Below, piece by piece: positions 1-9,212 of a DNA stretch of 64,000 nt; position 1 is the stretch's first letter; each line of letters opens with the position of its first letter. The DNA is taken from contig JANDLT010000009.1 of NCBI GenBank assembly GCA_024330265.1, positions 1 through 64,000 of the forward strand. The letters are read 5' to 3'. The DNA comes from Pyrinomonadaceae bacterium MAG19_C2-C3. GTDB taxonomy: Bacteria > Acidobacteriota > Blastocatellia > Pyrinomonadales > Pyrinomonadaceae. The notes under the pieces were generated by a model. It searched no databases. It saw only the letters and a list, made by a program, of their open reading frames with translations, and had not been told where the DNA came from. Both the position numbers and the translations under genes were made by a program.

Positions 1-1
1 A

Positions 2-31
2 GCCCGCCTCCAAACGGGCGATTATTTTCTT
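2..31 (+). terminator. Possible terminator hairpin at window edge
   Basis: A five-base stem (GCCCG at 2-6, CGGGC at 15-19) is followed by a T-rich run, ATTATTTTCTT. This fits a weak intrinsic terminator for a plus-strand gene that would lie outside the window. The stem is short and no upstream gene is visible, so the call is tentative. Confidence 0.25.
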
Positions 32-81
32 AACTTAATGCCATTGCCCTTGCGGAGCTTAGATTTCAATCTCACATCTAA

Positions 82-128
82 CCCACAGCTTACGCTGTGA
101 GCTATTATCGTGTCGCCCCTGTCGGGGC
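82..128. repeat. Small palindromic modules upstream of the first gene
   Basis: Two short hairpins follow each other: CACAGC-TTAC-GCTGTG (84-99) and GCCCC-TGTC-GGGGC (115-128). The first belongs to the same module as the hairpin at about 7764-7783 (CCTACAGC-TTGC-GCTGTGGG), so this gap carries a fragment of the repeat family that forms the large nested palindrome at 7562-7816. Confidence 0.5.
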
Positions 129-159
129 TGCTTAGGTCGCGCCTGACGTTAAGGAAATC

Positions 160-873
160 GTGAAGCTTTCAATCATCATCCCGACTTACAACGAAGCCGA
201 ATCAATCGGCGTCACGCTTGAACGTCTCGCACACTTGCGCGGCGATTTTGAAATCATCGTCGTTGATGGCGGAAGTATGGATGCGACGGTCGAGCGTGTG
301 CGCGAGTGTGAAGTTAAAGTTATAGCGAGCGATGAGCGTGGGCGCGGAGCGCAGATGCACGCCGGAGCGTGTGCGGCGGGCGGTGATGTTTTGTGGTTTC
401 TGCACGCCGACACTTTGCCGCCCCGTGATGCCGTCGAACGCATCATCGCCGCGCTTGACGAACCGGAAATCGTCGGCGGGAATTGCGTGATATGTTTTGA
501 CGGTGAGAGCCGCGTGGCGAAGTTTATGACGTGGCTGTATCCGCGACTCCGGCGCATAGGGTTGTGTTACGGCGATTCGGCAATCTTCGTCAGGCGTGAT
601 GTCTATCATCGTGTCGGCGGGTTTCAACCGTACCCGATTTTTGAAGACCTCGATTTCGTGTGGCGCGTGCGTCAGATTGGAAGCATGGTTTATTTGCCCG
701 TCACAGTCGTCACATCATCACGCCGCTTTGAAGGGCGAAATTTTCCTTTGACGTTTGCGCGTTGGGCATGGCTGCAAATTCTGTTCTGGTGCGGGGTAAG
801 TCCTCATCGTTTGGGCGGTTGGTATCATCCGGTGCGCGCGGCGAAAGCGAATCACCGCCAGAGTTTGAAGTAA
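160..873 (+). CDS. TIGR04283-type family 2 glycosyltransferase
   Basis: A 237-residue GT-A fold glycosyltransferase. The N-terminus has the nucleotide-sugar binding strand and loop LSIIIPTYNEAESI, then VVDGGSMDAT, and WFLHADTLPPRD carries the acidic motif expected for metal/UDP contact. The later GGFQPYPIFEDLDF block is typical of the TIGR04283 group, some members of which are linked to arsenosugar synthesis. No arsenic gene is nearby, so the substrate is open. The start is GTG at 160 with AAGGAA at 151-156 as ribosome binding site. The 3' end overlaps the convergent flavoprotein gene by 22 bp. Confidence 0.8.
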   Translation: MKLSIIIPTYNEAESIGVTLERLAHLRGDFEIIVVDGGSMDATVERVRECEVKVIASDERGRGAQMHAGACAAGGDVLWFLHADTLPPRDAVERIIAALDEPEIVGGNCVICFDGESRVAKFMTWLYPRLRRIGLCYGDSAIFVRRDVYHRVGGFQPYPIFEDLDFVWRVRQIGSMVYLPVTVVTSSRRFEGRNFPLTFARWAWLQILFWCGVSPHRLGGWYHPVRAAKANHRQSLK

Positions 874-2306
874 TAGGAAAGCGGCTTGCGAAGACGTGCG
901 AGATTATCAAGCACGGCGTTGAGTCCGGCTTGCTGTGTGACTTGAGCGAGCGTCGGATAGACGTGCATCATGCTGCCTAAATCTGAAATCGAAAGACGCT
1001 CTTTCATCGCCAGCACGATTTCATGTATCAACTCTCCGGCGGAAGCTCCGACGATGTGCGCCCCGATGATTTCGTTTTTCCGTCCGCGACAAATAATTTT
1101 CGCAAAACCGTGCGTCGCTTCTTCGGCGTGCGCGCGGTCGTTCTCGGTATATTCGGTGCGATAAACGCGCATATCCGCCGCGTATTTTTCGCGGGCTTGG
1201 GCTTCGGTTAAACCGACGCGGGCGACTTCCGGGTCGGTGAACGTCGTCCATGGGATAACTCGAAAATCGAGTTTTTGCATGAACGGAAAAAACAGAAACG
1301 CATTGCGAACAACGACCGAAGCTTCGTAGGCGGCGGTGTGTGTGAACTGAAAATGTCCTGTGATGTCGCCCGCCGCGAAGATGTGTTTTTGAGTTGTGCG
1401 TAAGTATTCATCGGTGATGATGCGATGTTCATCGAAGCCGACGCCCGCCGCTTTCAAGTTTAAGCCTTCAAGATTGGCGAGTCGTCCGGTGGCGACGAGG
1501 ATTTCATCGGCGACGATTTCGCGTGTCGTATCTTGATGTTCGACGGAAAGAATCTTTTGCTCACCCGCGACGCGGACGCGCGTGACTTGCGAATTGAGTT
1601 CAACCCCGATGTTTTCCGCACGCATCACGCGCTCGATAAAATTGGAAACTTCCTCGTCCTCTTTTTCAAGCAGACACGAACCTTGATGGATGATGCGGAC
1701 GCGACTGCCGAAGCGCGCAAAAGCTTGTCCGAGTTCAAGCCCGATAGCTCCGCCGCCGATGACGGCAAGGGTGCGGGGAAGTTTTGTAACCTCGAAGATG
1801 TTTTCGTTGGTCAGAAACTTCGCCGCGCGCAAGCCTTCGATGTCCGGCACACGGGGGTGCGAACCCGTCGCAATGCAAAATCGTTTCGCTTTGATTGTTT
1901 GTGTTTTGCCGCCCTCTCGCGGTACGACTTCGATGAGGTGTGGTGAGATGAGGCGCGGTGTGCCGAACAGAATTTCAACGCCCATCTTCTCGAAGCGTTC
2001 CGGTGCGTCGTGTTCTCCGACCTGTTCGATGACGCGCCGGACGCGGCGTGTGATGGATGCAAAGTCGTCATCCATAAAATGCAAAGGCGATGAAGCGAAA
2101 CCGAGTGCTTCGGCATGACGGGCTTCATTTGCGAAACGCGCCGAACGAATCAAGGCTTTCGACGGCACGCAGCCCGTATAAAGGCAATCGCCGCCGAGAG
2201 CCTTCTTTTCGATGAGCAGGACACGCGCGCCGAGATGCGCCGCTCCCGCTGCCGCGACGAGTCCCGCACTACCGCCGCCAAGCACAACAAGGTCATACAC
2301 TTTCAC
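852..2306 (-). CDS. Mercuric-reductase-like FAD-dependent disulfide oxidoreductase
   Basis: A 484-residue class I pyridine nucleotide-disulfide oxidoreductase. The FAD site is VVLGGGSAGLVAA near residue 7; the redox-active disulfide is C41-x4-C46 in GGDCLYTGCVPSK; the NAD(P)H Rossmann motif VIGGGAIGLELG lies near 182; ATGRLANLEGL and FAAGDITG close the FAD domain; the C-terminal interface has HVYPT with His448. There is no N-terminal heavy-metal domain and no C-terminal Cys pair, so true mercuric reductase activity is doubtful. Lipoamide dehydrogenase is possible, but no 2-oxoacid dehydrogenase genes are adjacent. Convergent with the glycosyltransferase. Confidence 0.85.
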   Translation of the reverse strand: MKVYDLVVLGGGSAGLVAAAGAAHLGARVLLIEKKALGGDCLYTGCVPSKALIRSARFANEARHAEALGFASSPLHFMDDDFASITRRVRRVIEQVGEHDAPERFEKMGVEILFGTPRLISPHLIEVVPREGGKTQTIKAKRFCIATGSHPRVPDIEGLRAAKFLTNENIFEVTKLPRTLAVIGGGAIGLELGQAFARFGSRVRIIHQGSCLLEKEDEEVSNFIERVMRAENIGVELNSQVTRVRVAGEQKILSVEHQDTTREIVADEILVATGRLANLEGLNLKAAGVGFDEHRIITDEYLRTTQKHIFAAGDITGHFQFTHTAAYEASVVVRNAFLFFPFMQKLDFRVIPWTTFTDPEVARVGLTEAQAREKYAADMRVYRTEYTENDRAHAEEATHGFAKIICRGRKNEIIGAHIVGASAGELIHEIVLAMKERLSISDLGSMMHVYPTLAQVTQQAGLNAVLDNLARLRKPLSYYFKLWR

Positions 2307-2342
2307 AGCCGCGTGGTTTCCTCTTTCCTCAAACTTTATTCC

Positions 2343-3971
2343 TTACACTTTCGCATTCAAATCGGCTTGAGTTAAAAGACGCGGAGCGCGGCGATGCTTT
2401 GTCGCCTGTTCATATGAGTACGCGAGCTTGATAAGCACGGGTTCGCTGTACGCGCGCCCGAAGAACGAGATGCCGACGGGCAAGCCGAACACGAACCCGG
2501 CGGGAACATTGATGTTCGGGTATCCGGCGACGGCGGCGGGGGTCGAACTGCCGCCGGAAAAATGGTCGCCGTTGATTAAATCCGTCGTCCATGCGGGGCT
2601 TCCGGTGGGAGCGACAATCGCATCGAGTTTATGTTTCGTCATCGTCGCATCAATGCCGAGCGTGCGCGAGAGACGACGGTTTTTTGCCAACGCGAGTTTG
2701 TATTCACGACTTCTTAAATCGCCTTTCGCTTCAGCGCGCAGGAAAAGTTCCTGACCGAAGTAGGGCATCTCGCGCGCCCTTTCGCGTTCGTTAAAAGCGA
2801 TGATGTCTTTCAAAGTTTTGACGCGGGTATTCCCTTCAAGCGTGGCGAGATATTTATTAAGTCCGTCTTTGAATTCGTAGAGCAAAACTTCCAATTCCGA
2901 ATCACCGAACTTGCCCGCCGTTTCAATCGCCACCGGATCAATGATGATTGCTCCCGCGCGCTTCATCGCGTCAATACTGTCTTCCATTAACTTATCAACA
3001 TCCATGTTGAAGCCGAATGATTTACGCAAGACGCCGATGCGCGCACCGCGCAAACCCTGCGCGTCGAGGAAGCGTGTGTAATCCGTGTGCGACTTGCTGC
3101 GACTGGCGCGCGTTGCCGCATCGCGTGCATCAACGCCCGTCATCGCGCCGAGCAGAATCGCGGCATCGGTGACGGTGCGCGTCATCGCTCCGGCGGTGTC
3201 TTGAGTATGTGAAATCGGGATGATGCCGGAACGACTGACCAAGCCGACGGTCGGCTTAATCCCAACGATGCCGTTTGCCGACGATGGGCAGACAATCGAG
3301 CCGTCGGTTTCCGTACCGACCGCGACCGAGCAGAGATTGGCGGCGACGCTCACACCCGAACCGGAACTCGAACCGCACGGGTTGCGGTCGAGCGCGTAAG
3401 GATTATGCGTTTGCCCGCCGCGCCCGCTCCAGCCGCTTGATGAGCGCGTCGAGCGGAAATTAGCCCACTCGCTCAAATTGGTTTTGCCGATGATGACGCA
3501 TCCGGCACGTCGCAAGCCTTCGACGATAAACGCATCGCGCGAAGGAATTGAACCTTCGAGGGCGAGCGAACCGGCGGTCGTCGTCATCTTGTCGTGCGTG
3601 TCTATGTTGTCTTTGAGAAGAACCGGGATGCCGTGAAGTACGCCGCGCACACGTCCCGCGCGGGCGTCGCGGTCAAGCGTGTCGGCGATTGAAATTGCGT
3701 CCGGGTTGAGTTCGATAACCGAGTTGAGTCCTGCGCTGCCTTTGTCAACGGCGGCGATGCGGGCGAGGTATTGTTCGACGATGGAGCGCGCCGTGTATTT
3801 GCCGTTAGCGATGCCGCTTTGCAAATCCGCGATGGTCGCTTCTTCTAATTCAAAGTTTGATGACATGGAAGCGGATTGAGAAAGATTGGAAGGTTGATGA
3901 GCGTGAGCGCGTGAAGCGGTGAGCATCGCGCCCGCCATGATGCCGGTGTGAAGGAAGCGACGACGGTTCAT
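2343..3971 (-). CDS. Exported amidase (amidase signature family)
   Basis: A 542-residue amidase-signature hydrolase. The Ser-cisSer-Lys triad is visible: Lys120 in LLKDNIDT, Ser201 in the Gly/Ser-rich loop GSSSGSG, and Ser225 in GTETDGS. The N-terminus MNRRRFLHTG followed by a hydrophobic stretch and AHAHQ resembles a twin-arginine signal, so the enzyme probably acts in the periplasm. It resembles GatA in sequence, but there is no gatB or gatC next to it and the signal peptide argues against a role in tRNA amidation. The amide substrate is unknown. Ends 36 bp from the start of the preceding minus-strand flavoprotein gene. Confidence 0.9.
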   Translation of the reverse strand: MNRRRFLHTGIMAGAMLTASRAHAHQPSNLSQSASMSSNFELEEATIADLQSGIANGKYTARSIVEQYLARIAAVDKGSAGLNSVIELNPDAISIADTLDRDARAGRVRGVLHGIPVLLKDNIDTHDKMTTTAGSLALEGSIPSRDAFIVEGLRRAGCVIIGKTNLSEWANFRSTRSSSGWSGRGGQTHNPYALDRNPCGSSSGSGVSVAANLCSVAVGTETDGSIVCPSSANGIVGIKPTVGLVSRSGIIPISHTQDTAGAMTRTVTDAAILLGAMTGVDARDAATRASRSKSHTDYTRFLDAQGLRGARIGVLRKSFGFNMDVDKLMEDSIDAMKRAGAIIIDPVAIETAGKFGDSELEVLLYEFKDGLNKYLATLEGNTRVKTLKDIIAFNERERAREMPYFGQELFLRAEAKGDLRSREYKLALAKNRRLSRTLGIDATMTKHKLDAIVAPTGSPAWTTDLINGDHFSGGSSTPAAVAGYPNINVPAGFVFGLPVGISFFGRAYSEPVLIKLAYSYEQATKHRRAPRLLTQADLNAKV

Positions 3972-4030
3972 CGTGTGTTGGGTTCTCCGTTAAGTAGTAA
4001 TAGAAACGCAGAGTAATCTTACGCGCCATT

Positions 4031-5062
4031 TTATGCCACAGCGACGGGCATCAAGGCTTCGTGAATCAGGCGCACTTCGGTTATTGCACGCTCATAATCG
4101 GGAACGGTCAGAGATTGTGAGCCGTCGGAGAGCGCGTGGTCTGGATGGTCATGGACTTCAATCATCAGCCCGTCCGCGCCGACGGCGACGCCCGCGCGGG
4201 CGAGCGCGGCGACCATGTAGCTTTTCCCCGTGCCGTGCGACGGGTCAACGATAATCGGCAAGTGCGAGATGCGACGCAGGGCGGGGACGACCGCGAGGTC
4301 AAGCGTGTTGCGCGTGTGTTGCGTGAAGGTGCGTATGCCGCGCTCGCACAGCACGAGATTCTGATTGCCTTCCGCCAAGATGTATTCGGCGGATGAGAGA
4401 AGTTCATCGAAGGTCGCCGCCATGCCGCGCTTGAGAAGCACGGGCAAATGTGAGCGTCCGGCACGCCTGAGCAAAGGGAAGTTCTGCATGTTGCGCGCTC
4501 CGATTTGAATCATGTCGCCGTAGCGTTCGACCAAATCAACCTGAACTTCATTCATCGCTTCGGTCACGATTTTCAAATCGAATGCTTCGCGCACTTCCGC
4601 GAGAATACGCAAACCTTCTTCGCCCATGCCCTGAAACGCATACGGAGATGTGCGCGGTTTGTACGCCCCGGCGCGAAAGAAACGCGCCCCGCTTCGCTTC
4701 ACGACGGCGGCGATGGCGAAGGCTTGCGCGTGCGATTCGACGGCGCACGGTCCGGCGATGATGGCGAGTTCTTCGCCGCCGATGGTCGGGGCATTCGTTT
4801 CTTCACCGACGCGGACGATGGTTTTTTCGGGATGAAAATCGAGCGTCGTTAGTTTATAAGGCTTGGTGACGCGAATCGTTTCCGCGACGCCCGAAAGGTA
4901 CGCGAAGCGCGACGAATCTATTGCCGTTTGATTGCCGGTGATGCCGATGGCGGTGCGGTTGGAACTGGCGACGGCGTGCGCGGTGTAACCCATTTCTTCG
5001 ATAACGTGAACGACTCCGGCGACATCTTCCGCGCTCGCGTCGTGCTTCATGACAATCAACAT
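4031..5062 (-). CDS. aroF: 3-deoxy-7-phosphoheptulonate synthase (DAHP synthase, type I-beta)
   Basis: Catalyses the first shikimate-pathway step, joining phosphoenolpyruvate and erythrose 4-phosphate. The 343 residues comprise an N-terminal ferredoxin-like/ACT-like regulatory domain (residues 1-75, starting [14 protein letters not shown]) and a TIM barrel with [24 protein letters not shown] and VDPSHGTGK. This domain order is that of the Thermotoga-type I-beta enzyme, in which the N-terminal domain mediates aromatic amino acid feedback. The start is supported by GAGGAG on the minus strand just 5' of the ATG. It lies downstream of argS, separated by a strong hairpin. Confidence 0.93.
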   Translation of the reverse strand: MLIVMKHDASAEDVAGVVHVIEEMGYTAHAVASSNRTAIGITGNQTAIDSSRFAYLSGVAETIRVTKPYKLTTLDFHPEKTIVRVGEETNAPTIGGEELAIIAGPCAVESHAQAFAIAAVVKRSGARFFRAGAYKPRTSPYAFQGMGEEGLRILAEVREAFDLKIVTEAMNEVQVDLVERYGDMIQIGARNMQNFPLLRRAGRSHLPVLLKRGMAATFDELLSSAEYILAEGNQNLVLCERGIRTFTQHTRNTLDLAVVPALRRISHLPIIVDPSHGTGKSYMVAALARAGVAVGADGLMIEVHDHPDHALSDGSQSLTVPDYERAITEVRLIHEALMPVAVA

Positions 5063-5117
5063 AGTGGTTTCAACTCCTCAAAATTTAAGAAGCGGTTTCA
5101 TAAGTACGAAGTTCGGT

Positions 5118-5180
5118 GTTTAGAGGAGGGCTATGCCCTCGGTTGCCGTCCGAACCGGAGGGCATAGCCCTCCTCTAAAC
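5118..5180. repeat. Near-perfect 27-bp palindrome, GGCTATGCC family
   Basis: The left arm 5118-5144 and right arm 5153-5180 are reverse complements apart from one extra base, with an 8-nt loop. Arms contain GTTTAGAGG and GGCTATGCCC. The same element, with a few changed bases and a different loop, occurs at 39314-39383. It lies between argS and the DAHP synthase gene (both minus strand), where the transcript could fold into a long stem. No T-run follows, so it is not an obvious terminator. Confidence 0.85.
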
Positions 5181-5222
5181 AGTTGATGGATTTTATGAGA
5201 TCGCTTCAACAACGAAAACTTT

Positions 5223-7286
5223 TTACATGCGCGCCGGAACGTCTATGCCGAGCGTCGCAAGAGCGCGTGTGAGTTGGGCGCGGGTGTAAGCGGCGACGGT
5301 GATTAACAATGCGCGGCGCGCTTCGTCCGGTTCTTCAAGCACGCGATTCTGCTTGTTGTCGTAAAACGCATTAAAGCCTTGTGCCAACTCGAACGCATAC
5401 TTGGCGAGATGCGTCGGTTCGTGCGTGCGAACACAAATCCCGATGACTTCATCAAGCCGCGCCGCGAGTGACCACAACGTCCAAAGGTCTGTTCCGTTTT
5501 CATTGTTGATGAACGACGCGAATTTACCCTTGAGCGCGTCATCATCGTTTGCCTGCCCCAGTAGAACTTGCGCGCGTTGAATCGCGTCGGGGTCGAGTTT
5601 GCGAAACAGGGAATTGGCGCGTATCACGGCATACTGGCAGTAAGGTCCCGTCTCACCTTTTAAGGAAAGTGCTTCGGTGAAATCAAACGCGATGACGGAG
5701 TTGCGCGTCCACTTGAGCAGGAAATAACGAAGCGCGCCGATGGCGACGGTGTGCGCGGTGTGGCGTCTCTCGGCTTCCGGTGTTTCGGGGTTGCGCGAAG
5801 ATGTTTCGCTGTAAGCTCCGGCTTCGAGACGGTCAATCAAATCATCGGCTTTGACGCCCAAGCCTTTGCGTCCGCTCATCTCAATGTACGGGCGCGCCTT
5901 GTCCGCGTCGCTCAACTTCAAGCCGAGTTCTTCGCACGCGGCGGGCGAGAGCGCGACCATTTCGTAAGAAAGATGAACGCTCGCCGCTTCACCGATTTCC
6001 GGTGCGACCGCCGCGACGCCGCGCTTGACGACATCTTGCGTATAGGATTGGCGCGAATCAATCACGTTATAAATCGTCGCGCCGTTGCCGAAGCGCGGCG
6101 CGTCGTTAACCGTCGGTTCGCTTGTCGTCATCCACACTTGATGATTGTCGTTCTCTTGTAAATTGAAAAACGGGCGATAGTAAAAATCTTTATCGAGTTG
6201 ACCTAGCTTCCATAATTGATAAGCGATGTCTTTGCCCGCGTAAGTCACCGTGCCGTTTGAGCGGACGATGATTTTATCGGCTTCGTGTTCGTCCGTGGAA
6301 GCGTGGGCTTCGAGCGGCATGACCCAACATCCGGCGTGGCGACCTTCGGATTCAAGGCGCACCGCCCCGCTTGCTTTCAATCTTTCAAAAGCACTATCCC
6401 AAAACTTCAAGTGCAGAATTTCCGATTCTCTCGGCAAGACATCGTACTTAATGCCAAGCCGCGCCATCGTCTTTAAGTGCTGTTCGACAATGCGCGTCGC
6501 CACGTAATCCGCGAGTTTCGCGGTCGGATTGTCGCCCGCTTCGATGTCATGCAAAGCCTGTGCGCGAAGGGCGAGACGTTCCGGCATCTCCGCTCCGTCG
6601 CTTGTCCCGCCGCGATAGTACAAGCCGACGCGGGCGTATAAATCCCAGCAGTAATAATCAAAACCCTTATCCGATGGAAGACTCGCATCAACACGCTTCA
6701 CATCATCGAGCGTCATGTTTTCGACGTGCATAAATCCGACGACGACATCGGCAACCTGCACGCCCGTATTGTCAATATAGTTTTGCACTTCGACGGTTTC
6801 GCCCGCCGCCTGAAGCAAACGCACAAACGTATCACCGAGTACGGCGTTGCGAAGATGCCCTATGTGCGCGGCTTTGTTCGGGTTGATGTTGGTGTGTTCG
6901 ATAATGCTTTTCTTTGACGACGCATGTGGTGCGATGTGAGTCTGTGACGCACTCGCGGATTCACCAATCGCGGCTTCGATAAGCAGCTTCGTGCGGTCAT
7001 AAAAGACGTTGATGTAACCCGCTCCGGCGACTTCGACACGGGCGACGTTTGGCATCAGACGCAAATCTCCGGCGAGTTCGTCGGCGATTGCGCGCGGGTT
7101 CTTCTTCTCCCCCGTCGCTTGCTTGACGCGGCGCGCGAGGTCAAACGCGACGGGGAAAGCGAGGTCGCCGAGTTCTGTGCGCGGCGGCGTTTCAGCCGTC
7201 ACGGAATCGAGCGCGACGCCGAACTTCCCTTGTGCGGTTTGGGCGACACGTTCGCGCAAAGACGTTTGCAATTCAATCAACTTCAC
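5223..7286 (-). CDS. argS: Arginyl-tRNA synthetase
   Basis: Class I aminoacyl-tRNA synthetase charging tRNA-Arg. It shows the N-terminal Add-1 domain (residues 1-110), the HIGH motif in AHIGHLRNA, the ArgS-specific IDNTGVQVADVV segment, a KMSKS-like MSGRKG and a C-terminal DALR anticodon-binding domain ending LGIDVPARM. At 687 residues it is about 100 longer than E. coli ArgS; the extra length sits mainly in the catalytic half between HIGH and the KMSKS-like motif. The start is GTG at 7286. The next upstream feature is the 586-bp repeat-filled gap. Confidence 0.95.
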   Translation of the reverse strand: MKLIELQTSLRERVAQTAQGKFGVALDSVTAETPPRTELGDLAFPVAFDLARRVKQATGEKKNPRAIADELAGDLRLMPNVARVEVAGAGYINVFYDRTKLLIEAAIGESASASQTHIAPHASSKKSIIEHTNINPNKAAHIGHLRNAVLGDTFVRLLQAAGETVEVQNYIDNTGVQVADVVVGFMHVENMTLDDVKRVDASLPSDKGFDYYCWDLYARVGLYYRGGTSDGAEMPERLALRAQALHDIEAGDNPTAKLADYVATRIVEQHLKTMARLGIKYDVLPRESEILHLKFWDSAFERLKASGAVRLESEGRHAGCWVMPLEAHASTDEHEADKIIVRSNGTVTYAGKDIAYQLWKLGQLDKDFYYRPFFNLQENDNHQVWMTTSEPTVNDAPRFGNGATIYNVIDSRQSYTQDVVKRGVAAVAPEIGEAASVHLSYEMVALSPAACEELGLKLSDADKARPYIEMSGRKGLGVKADDLIDRLEAGAYSETSSRNPETPEAERRHTAHTVAIGALRYFLLKWTRNSVIAFDFTEALSLKGETGPYCQYAVIRANSLFRKLDPDAIQRAQVLLGQANDDDALKGKFASFINNENGTDLWTLWSLAARLDEVIGICVRTHEPTHLAKYAFELAQGFNAFYDNKQNRVLEEPDEARRALLITVAAYTRAQLTRALATLGIDVPARM

Positions 7287-7561
7287 AGCCGATAACTCTT
7301 TCTGTCAAACGAGTCTTGTGGTTAAGACACGGATGTATATTTCGATTTATTTTGAACGCGGGAGTATAACTTAGTCGTTGCGCGGAAGGCTAAACCGCTT
7401 TGAAAGGTTTCTTGACACTTCCGCCCGTCGCTCTGTTACCATTCGCGGCTTCACCGAAAAGTAGTTGAAGACGACAAACCGACGAGTCATTGATTCGCCA
7501 CAATAAACCGTCAGTTATCAACTTATGCGAATCAAGAGTGAGGACTAAGGTTGCCATGTTC

Positions 7562-7816
7562 CTTAGCTACGGAGTAGCGGCAAGAGGGTAGCCCACAGTG
7601 AAGCGAAGCGTAACTGTGGGTTAGCAATACAAGGATTTCAAGCTGCGGTAGCAGCGTAAGAGAGCCGGACGAGTACATCACCAGATAACGATTTCTAAGC
7701 GCAATAGCCTTGCGCCTGATTTCTGCTGCTACTGCCGTAGCTTGAAATCTCTACTTACATGCTTCCTACAGCTTGCGCTGTGGGCTACCGTCTTGCCGCT
7801 GCTGCCGCAGCTAAAG
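7562..7816. repeat. Nested palindrome (inverted repeats within inverted repeats), about 255 bp
   Basis: The 7287-7872 gap has no gene that I can support; its second half is this structure. The outer arms 7562-7598 and 7778-7816 are imperfect reverse complements over about 37 bases. Inner arms 7634-7655 and 7725-7749 pair again (GATTTCAAGCTGCGG with its complement). The centre holds GCGCAA (7699-7704) and TTGCGC (7710-7715). Each outer end also carries its own hairpin with CCCACAG/CTGTGGG (7592-7620) or CCTACAGC/GCTGTGGG (7764-7783). It could form one long cruciform or a series of small ones. Confidence 0.85.
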
Positions 7817-7872
7817 ACAATACATACTTAAAACCCTGATTCGCATTGCTTATCAACCTGTAAGAGGCTTAC

Positions 7873-9207
7873 ATGAAAACGCTTTATTTCGATGGTTTCG
7901 CCGGAGCGAGCGGAGATATGATTCTCGGCGCGCTCGTCGCGGCGGGCGTCGCGCCCGATGTTTTGATTGAGAAATTGAAGCTGCTCGACGTTGCCGATTT
8001 TGCGGTTGAATTTGAAACCACGAACCGTTCCGGCATCAGCGCGACGAAGGCGCACGTTCGCATTCCGCACGAACATAAGCATCGTCACTTAAAAGACATC
8101 GCCAAAATAATCAACGATTCGCGCTTGCCCGATTCGATTAAAGAATCCGCGATAGAGATTTTCACACGCCTTGCCGAAGCCGAAGCCCGCGTTCATAACG
8201 AACCCGTCGAAAAAATTCACTTTCACGAAGTCGGCGCGCTCGATGCGATTATTGACATCGTTGGGGCGTGCATCGGCTTTGAATTGCTTGGCATTGAACG
8301 CTTCATCTCGTCGCCGCTCAATACGGGCAAAGGCAGTGTCGAAATGGCGCACGGGCTGTATCCCGTTCCGCCGCCCGCCGTCGTCGAATTGATGCGCGGC
8401 GCGCCCGTTTATGCAAACGACATTACGGGGGAATTATTGACACCGACGGGCGCGGCGATTATCAGCACGCTGTGTGAAGAGTACGGCGCGTTGCCCGCGA
8501 TGCGAATCGAGAGCGCGGGCTATGGCGCGGGCAATCGTGATTACCCGCGCTTCCCTAATGTGCTTCGCATCATCATCGGTGAGACGACAGACAACACGAC
8601 GGAAGACAAACACGCGGCACATCATCACACGCACGCGACGAGTGAACACCTGACGATGCTTGAGACGAACATTGATGACGCTTCGCCGCAGGTCATCGGC
8701 TTCGTCATGGAACAGGCTTTCAAACGCGGCGCGCTCGATTGTTATTTCACCGCGATACAGATGAAGAAGAATCGTCCCGGTACACTGATTTCGATTTTGT
8801 GCGAGACGCATCGAAGCGAAGATTTGCGCGCCATGTTGTTTGCCGAAACGACGACCATCGGCATCCGCTCATATCAAGTCGAACGGCGTGCGTTGGAGCG
8901 TGAAATCGTCACGGTTGAAACGGAGTTCGGACGGATTGACGTTAAAGTCTCACGCTTCAAACGACATGACGACGCGGGCGAACACATCACCGCGACGCCG
9001 GAATACGAACACTGTCGCCGCGCCGCCGAAAGGGGAAACGTGCCTCTGCGCGTCGTCGAAGCGGCGGCGCGTGCCGCGTATCTTTCAACCTCAAATTCTT
9101 CAAACTCACACGCGGCTTTAGAAGCTGAAATTTATGACGGCGTTCCGGTATCGGTGTTGACGGCGTGCGACACGACAAACGGCGCACACGGTAAAAAGGA
9201 AATATAA
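7873..9207 (+). CDS. larC: Nickel-pincer cofactor biosynthesis protein LarC
   Basis: LarC inserts nickel into the pyridinium dithiocarboxylate mononucleotide cofactor of lactate racemase-type enzymes in a CTP-dependent reaction. The 444-residue product begins MKTLYFDGFAGASGDMILGA, the family hallmark, carries the HFHEVGALDAIIDIVGA block, a His-rich segment around residue 255 (AAHHHTHAT), and the C-terminal ETNIDDASPQ and MKKNRPG motifs. It is one continuous reading frame, unlike the frameshifted larC1/larC2 arrangement of Lactobacillus. No larA, larB or larE is in the window. folE starts five bases downstream, so the two are probably co-transcribed. Confidence 0.92.
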   Translation: MKTLYFDGFAGASGDMILGALVAAGVAPDVLIEKLKLLDVADFAVEFETTNRSGISATKAHVRIPHEHKHRHLKDIAKIINDSRLPDSIKESAIEIFTRLAEAEARVHNEPVEKIHFHEVGALDAIIDIVGACIGFELLGIERFISSPLNTGKGSVEMAHGLYPVPPPAVVELMRGAPVYANDITGELLTPTGAAIISTLCEEYGALPAMRIESAGYGAGNRDYPRFPNVLRIIIGETTDNTTEDKHAAHHHTHATSEHLTMLETNIDDASPQVIGFVMEQAFKRGALDCYFTAIQMKKNRPGTLISILCETHRSEDLRAMLFAETTTIGIRSYQVERRALEREIVTVETEFGRIDVKVSRFKRHDDAGEHITATPEYEHCRRAAERGNVPLRVVEAAARAAYLSTSNSSNSHAALEAEIYDGVPVSVLTACDTTNGAHGKKEI

Positions 9208-9212
9208 AGTTA

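Noticed and set aside
852-2306. True mercuric reductase (merA)
   Set aside because: There is no heavy-metal-binding N-domain, no C-terminal vicinal Cys pair and no other mer gene, so a specific merA call is not justified.
7412-7442. TTGACA followed by TACCAT upstream of larC
   Set aside because: The spacer is 19 bases and the -10 is poor; the site is also more than 400 bp from larC with the nested palindrome in between, so promoter assignment was not made.
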